Positions 60,722 through 64,000 of a stretch of 64,000 nucleotides of DNA are shown piece after piece. This DNA comes from Candidatus Gastranaerophilales bacterium (GTDB taxonomy: Bacteria > Cyanobacteriota > Vampirovibrionia > Gastranaerophilales > Gastranaerophilaceae). Every line of letters begins with the position of its first letter. The stretch's first letter is position 1. The notes beneath the pieces were generated by a model. It did not search any database. It had not been told where the DNA came from and was given only the letters and a program-made list of their open reading frames with translations. A program made the translations under genes and the position numbers. The stretch is taken from the NCBI GenBank assembly GCA_944325635.1, contig CALVBD010000002.1:124001-188000 (forward strand), read 5' to 3'.

Positions 60722-61282
60722 ATGGAAAAGGTGATGGAAAAGAATTTTATAATTGCAGGTTTTGGCGGACAGGGTGTATTGCTCGCGGGTGAAGTTCTCG
60801 CAAATGCCTTTATGATTAACGGAAATCAGGTTACCTGGTATCCTTGCTATGGTGCTGAAATGCGCGGCGGAACTGTTAACTGTGAAATTGTTATGAATAC
60901 GGAAGAAGAAGTCAGCGCGGTAAATAAAAAGGAAGCAGATTTTGTTGTGGCTTTAAATCAGGCATCAGTTGACCGATTTGTATCTAAAATTAAAAAAGGC
61001 GGCTGGATGATTGCAAATTCTACCCTGGCAAAAGAAATTAGAACCAGAGCAGATATCAATTATCTTTTTGCGCCGGTTACAAAACTTGCGGAAAGTGTCG
61101 GCAATATTAAAATGGCAAATATTTTGGCGCTTGGAATTCTTGCAAAGGTGAGTAAACTGGTTTCCGTTGAAACATTAGCAGAAGCGCTTGATAATGTCAT
61201 TCCCGCTCATAGAAAGCATTTATTGCCTTTAAATCTTAAAGCCTTAAAAATAGGCTATGAGTATGATTTATTGCCGGTGTAA
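60722..61282 (+). CDS. korC: 2-oxoacid:ferredoxin oxidoreductase, gamma subunit
   Basis: 186 residues if the ATG at 60722 is used, or 182 from ATG 60734, which has AAGGTG upstream. The start NFIIAGFGGQGVLLAGEVLA, then YGAEMRGGTVNCEIVMN and VVALNQASVDRFVSKI, match the gamma domain of the pyruvate/2-oxoacid oxidoreductase superfamily. It completes the four-subunit enzyme with korD, korA and korB. The 122-base gap after korB suggests possible separate control. Confidence 0.92.
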   Translation: MEKVMEKNFIIAGFGGQGVLLAGEVLANAFMINGNQVTWYPCYGAEMRGGTVNCEIVMNTEEEVSAVNKKEADFVVALNQASVDRFVSKIKKGGWMIANSTLAKEIRTRADINYLFAPVTKLAESVGNIKMANILALGILAKVSKLVSVETLAEALDNVIPAHRKHLLPLNLKALKIGYEYDLLPV

Positions 61283-61454
61283 TTTCAAAATCACCTAAAA
61301 AAATGATTTAAAACTTTATAATTGCGTTTATTCTTATATTGAAAACGGCACAATAAAAGAAAGTCATTATTTACGGCTTTTCAATAAAACCGTTTGAGTA
61401 ATATCAAATAAGGATTTATTTTAACAGTAATTATTTTAAAGAGGTTTTTTTGAC

Positions 61455-61685
61455 GTGAAGAAAGAACTGGTTAAATCAATAAAAGAGAAAGAAGAACAGC
61501 TTGCAAAGCTGAAAGAACACGTTGACAGAAGTGTTATCTGCTCCGAATTATACAATAAGGTCGTTTTGGAAAAAGCTATATTAAAGAAACAATTGGATGA
61601 TTTAGAAAAAAGTAAACTTGCTGATAAAGTGAGATATCTGTTCCCGTTTAAAAAGACGCGTATATGCGACTATTTTAGAAAGTAA
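61455..61685 (+). CDS. Small coiled-coil hypothetical protein
   Basis: 76 residues from GTG 61455, with GAGG 10 bases upstream. It consists of one long charged helix (KEKEEQLAKLKEHVDRSVIC) followed by VLEKAILKKQLDDLEKSKL and a basic, hydrophobic tail (YLFPFKKTRICDYF). There is no signal peptide or membrane segment. No family is recognised. It lies between korC and a repeat field and may be a single gene. Confidence 0.55.
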   Translation: MKKELVKSIKEKEEQLAKLKEHVDRSVICSELYNKVVLEKAILKKQLDDLEKSKLADKVRYLFPFKKTRICDYFRK

Positions 61686-62278
61686 GAATGTTACTGAGGT
61701 ACTAAATGTGCCTTTAATGGTACTATAGCGAAGGTTTGAACGGATAAAATTTTTTTATTCCCTCTCCCTCTGGGAGAGGGTGTCCGAAGGACATGAGAGG
61801 GTGACCCCGGAAATCCTCCCTTAATCCCCGGAGGATTCTTCTTCCCTCTCCCTGCGGGAGAGGGTGGCACGTAGTGTCGGGTGAGGGGGCTGCGAAAAAA
61901 GTGTAGCGTGTAAAAAGGCTTGAAATCCACCCTTAATCCACCCTTTACAAGAGGGGATTTCTTCTACTCATCTCCCTGCTGGTAAGGAGTAGGGGGTGAG
62001 GAGGCGATCTTGTCCTCCGCAATGGACGAGAACGCATACGTCATTGTGCGCGATAGCGAAGCAATCCAGCCTTTGGGACTTAGTAAACACAGATGAGGAA
62101 ATGGCTATTTTTGTTTAGAGAACCTTTCACTTCTCACTTTAAAAAATCTTGAACAAGTCATGCCTGAATTGTCATCCTTTCAACGGCGGATTGTAAAAAA
62201 AATTTTCTTTATGCTAAAATTTAGTCAGAAGAATAATTCATTATTCGTTTAATTCTGTAAGAAAAAGGAGAAAAAACT
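61686..62278. repeat. Intergenic repeat field before ppdK
   Basis: No gene. Two copies of a CCCTCTCCCT/GGGAGAGGGTG element lie at about 61760-61800 and 61841-61890, and the second ends GTGTCGGGTGAGGGG. Related sequence is inside dxr. A GGATTGCTTCG-type repeat lies in reverse at 62039-62074. A partial TTCAC-type block is at about 62121-62140. The ppdK ribosome site AAAGGAG is at 62265-62271. Confidence 0.7.
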
Positions 62279-64000
62279 ATGACAGAAAAACGTGTTTGGT
62301 TATTTAGAGAGGGTAATGCCAATATGCGCAACCTGTTGGGCGGTAAAGGTGCTAACCTTGCTGAAATGACCAATTTAGGACTGCCTGTTCCTCCTGGTTT
62401 GACCATTACAACTGAAACTTGTATGGACTACATCAACCACGGGAACAAGATGCCGGAAGGGTTAATGGATGAAGTAAAAGAAGCTTTGAAAGATGTTGAG
62501 AAACAAAAAGGACAAAAATTCGGAGATTCCGAAAATCCGCTCCTCGTTTCAGTTCGTTCAGGTGCAAGAGTTTCTATGCCTGGTATGATGGAAACTATTT
62601 TGAACCTTGGTCTTAACGATGAAACTGTTGAAGCTATGGTTAAATTAACAAATAACCCTAGATTCTGCTATGATTCATACAGAAGATTTTTGACTATGTT
62701 CGGTTCTGTAGCTTGGGAAATGGACAGACAAAAATACTTTGAATCAGAAGTTGAAAAAGTTAAAGCTCGCGAAGGCGTTTCTTCAGATACGGAAGTTTCC
62801 GCAGAAGGCTGGAAATCTTTAATTCCTATCTACAAACAAACTATTAAAGAAGTTACCGGAAAAGAATTCCCGCAGGATCCGTACGTTCAATTGCAGGAAG
62901 CAATCGAAGCTGTATTCAGATCATGGAATATCCCTCGTGCTGTTGCATACAGAAACATGAACAAAATCGATCATAATTTCGGTACCGCTGTAAACGTTCA
63001 ATCAATGGTATTCGGTAATATGGGCGACGATTGCGCAACCGGTGTTTCATTCACACGTAATCCTGCTACAGGTGAAAACAAATTCTACGGTGAATATTTG
63101 ACAAATGCTCAGGGCGAAGACGTTGTTGCAGGTATCAGAACTCCAAAACCAATCGCTGAACTTGAACACGAAATGCCTGATTTGTACAAACAATATGTTG
63201 ATATTGCTAAAAAACTTGAACTCGGTTACAAAGATGTTCAGGATATGGAATTCACTATTGAAAAAGGTAAATTGTATATCCTTCAAACACGTAACGGTAA
63301 AAGAACCGCAGCAGCAGCTGTTAAAATTGCCGTTGATATGCACGAAGAAGGTATTATTTCAAAAGAAAGAGCAATTCAATTGGTTGATCCATATACAGTT
63401 AACCAGATATTGCTTCCTTGCTTTGATGCAAAAGCTCTTGAAGAAGCACACAAGATTTGTCACGGTGTAAACGCATCTCCTGGTGCTGCTGTCGGTAAAA
63501 TTGTATTTGATACTGAAGAAGCTGCAACCCGCGGTGCTGCCGGTGAAAAAGTTATCCTCGTACGTGTTGAAACATGTCCGGATGATATTCACGGTATGGC
63601 AGTTTCTCAGGGTGTATTAACCCTCAGAGGCGGCGCTACTTCCCACGCAGCAGTTGTTGCTAAAGGTATGGGTAAACCATGCGTTTCAGGCTGTGAAGAT
63701 TTAAAAATCGATATGGATAAAGAAATCTTAATCGGTGCTGACGGTACTGTTTACCATAAAGACGATGTAATTTCACTTGACGGCGGTAAAGGTCTTGTTA
63801 TGCAGGGTGCCGTTAAACTTGTTGACGCAAGAATTGACGACAACTGGAACAAATTCTTTACATGGGTAGATGAAATTAAACAAATGAAAGTTGAAGCTAA
63901 CGCTGATACTCCGAAAGACATTGAAAATGCATTGAAATTCGGTGCTGAAGGTGTAGGTCTCTGCCGTACGGAACACATGTTTATGGATCCGGACAGACTC
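62279..64000 (+). CDS. ppdK: Pyruvate, phosphate dikinase, 3' end beyond the window
   Basis: 574 residues are visible from ATG 62279, with no stop before the edge. The nucleotide-binding part has GGKGANLAEMTNLGLPVPPG (about 22-41) and SVRSGARVSMPGMMETILNLG (about 90-110). The phosphohistidine domain has GGATSHAAVVAKGMG with catalytic His 456. The beginning of the PEP-binding barrel (LCRTEHMF) is visible near the end. PPDK interconverts pyruvate, ATP and phosphate with PEP, AMP and pyrophosphate, and in anaerobes often replaces pyruvate kinase or PEP synthase. Confidence 0.95.
   Translation, partial: MTEKRVWLFREGNANMRNLLGGKGANLAEMTNLGLPVPPGLTITTETCMDYINHGNKMPEGLMDEVKEALKDVEKQKGQKFGDSENPLLVSVRSGARVSMPGMMETILNLGLNDETVEAMVKLTNNPRFCYDSYRRFLTMFGSVAWEMDRQKYFESEVEKVKAREGVSSDTEVSAEGWKSLIPIYKQTIKEVTGKEFPQDPYVQLQEAIEAVFRSWNIPRAVAYRNMNKIDHNFGTAVNVQSMVFGNMGDDCATGVSFTRNPATGENKFYGEYLTNAQGEDVVAGIRTPKPIAELEHEMPDLYKQYVDIAKKLELGYKDVQDMEFTIEKGKLYILQTRNGKRTAAAAVKIAVDMHEEGIISKERAIQLVDPYTVNQILLPCFDAKALEEAHKICHGVNASPGAAVGKIVFDTEEAATRGAAGEKVILVRVETCPDDIHGMAVSQGVLTLRGGATSHAAVVAKGMGKPCVSGCEDLKIDMDKEILIGADGTVYHKDDVISLDGGKGLVMQGAVKLVDARIDDNWNKFFTWVDEIKQMKVEANADTPKDIENALKFGAEGVGLCRTEHMFMDPDRL

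Overview
The window is an AT-rich bacterial chromosome segment with standard genetic code. It fits a non-photosynthetic relative of Cyanobacteria (Vampirovibrionia/Melainabacteria, probably the gut order Gastranaerophilales). The pointers are several pseudopilins with the lineage-typical N-terminus FTLAEVLITLGIIGVVAAM, lipid A genes showing a diderm envelope, two [FeFe] hydrogenases, a B12-dependent ribonucleotide reductase, a ferredoxin-linked 2-oxoacid oxidoreductase and PPDK, and no photosynthesis or respiratory genes. This placement is inferred from gene content, not from a marker gene.

Layout: 0-2.8 kb holds a truncated unknown gene, a SpoIID-like protein, HU and a broken pseudopilin. 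2.8-8.3 kb holds trpS and a six-gene envelope operon (two secreted proteins, TonB, ExbB, two ExbD). 8.3-13.4 kb is a lineage-type large protein, then lpxD-lpxC-fabZ, an IVS-like element carrying a four-helix-bundle gene, and rfaE2. 13.4-21.6 kb has three tiny unknown genes, asd, dapB, a PC4-like gene, priA, a pseudopilin, a small HTH gene and dxr. 21.6-29.5 kb has a second broken pseudopilin, a group B-type [FeFe] hydrogenase and a putative hydrogen-sensing operon (hydF, two thioredoxin-like ferredoxins, PAS-hydrogenase, PP2C phosphatase). 29.7-41 kb has rpsO, small unknown genes, an RND efflux operon, rdgB, uppS and two glycosyltransferases. 41-50 kb has a membrane protein, a repeat field, nrdJ, a pseudopilin remnant and an intact pseudopilin, a dicarboxylate/amino acid symporter and ileS. 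50-64 kb has small regulators, a GNAT-like protein, a GlcD-type oxidase overlapping a 1965-residue coiled-coil gene, korDABC, a repeat field and the start of ppdK.

Three patterns stand out. First, two diverged pseudopilin genes share a conserved extra leader with an 11-G tract that puts both out of frame by one base, at the same place. This looks like slipped-strand phase variation; each gene also carries a second lesion. Second, several families of short interspersed repeats sit inside coding sequence without breaking the frame: hydF and ileS share an identical 26-bp palindrome, dxr carries a 69-bp insert, priA carries one insert and a repeat-derived N-terminus, and rfaE2 ends inside a repeat. 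This resembles the palindromic elements of Rickettsia. Third, a four-helix-bundle (23S intervening-sequence-type) gene is bracketed by inverted repeats in a non-rRNA locus, and an empty copy of the same repeat pair lies at priA.

No tRNA, rRNA, CRISPR array, transposase or phage gene was seen.
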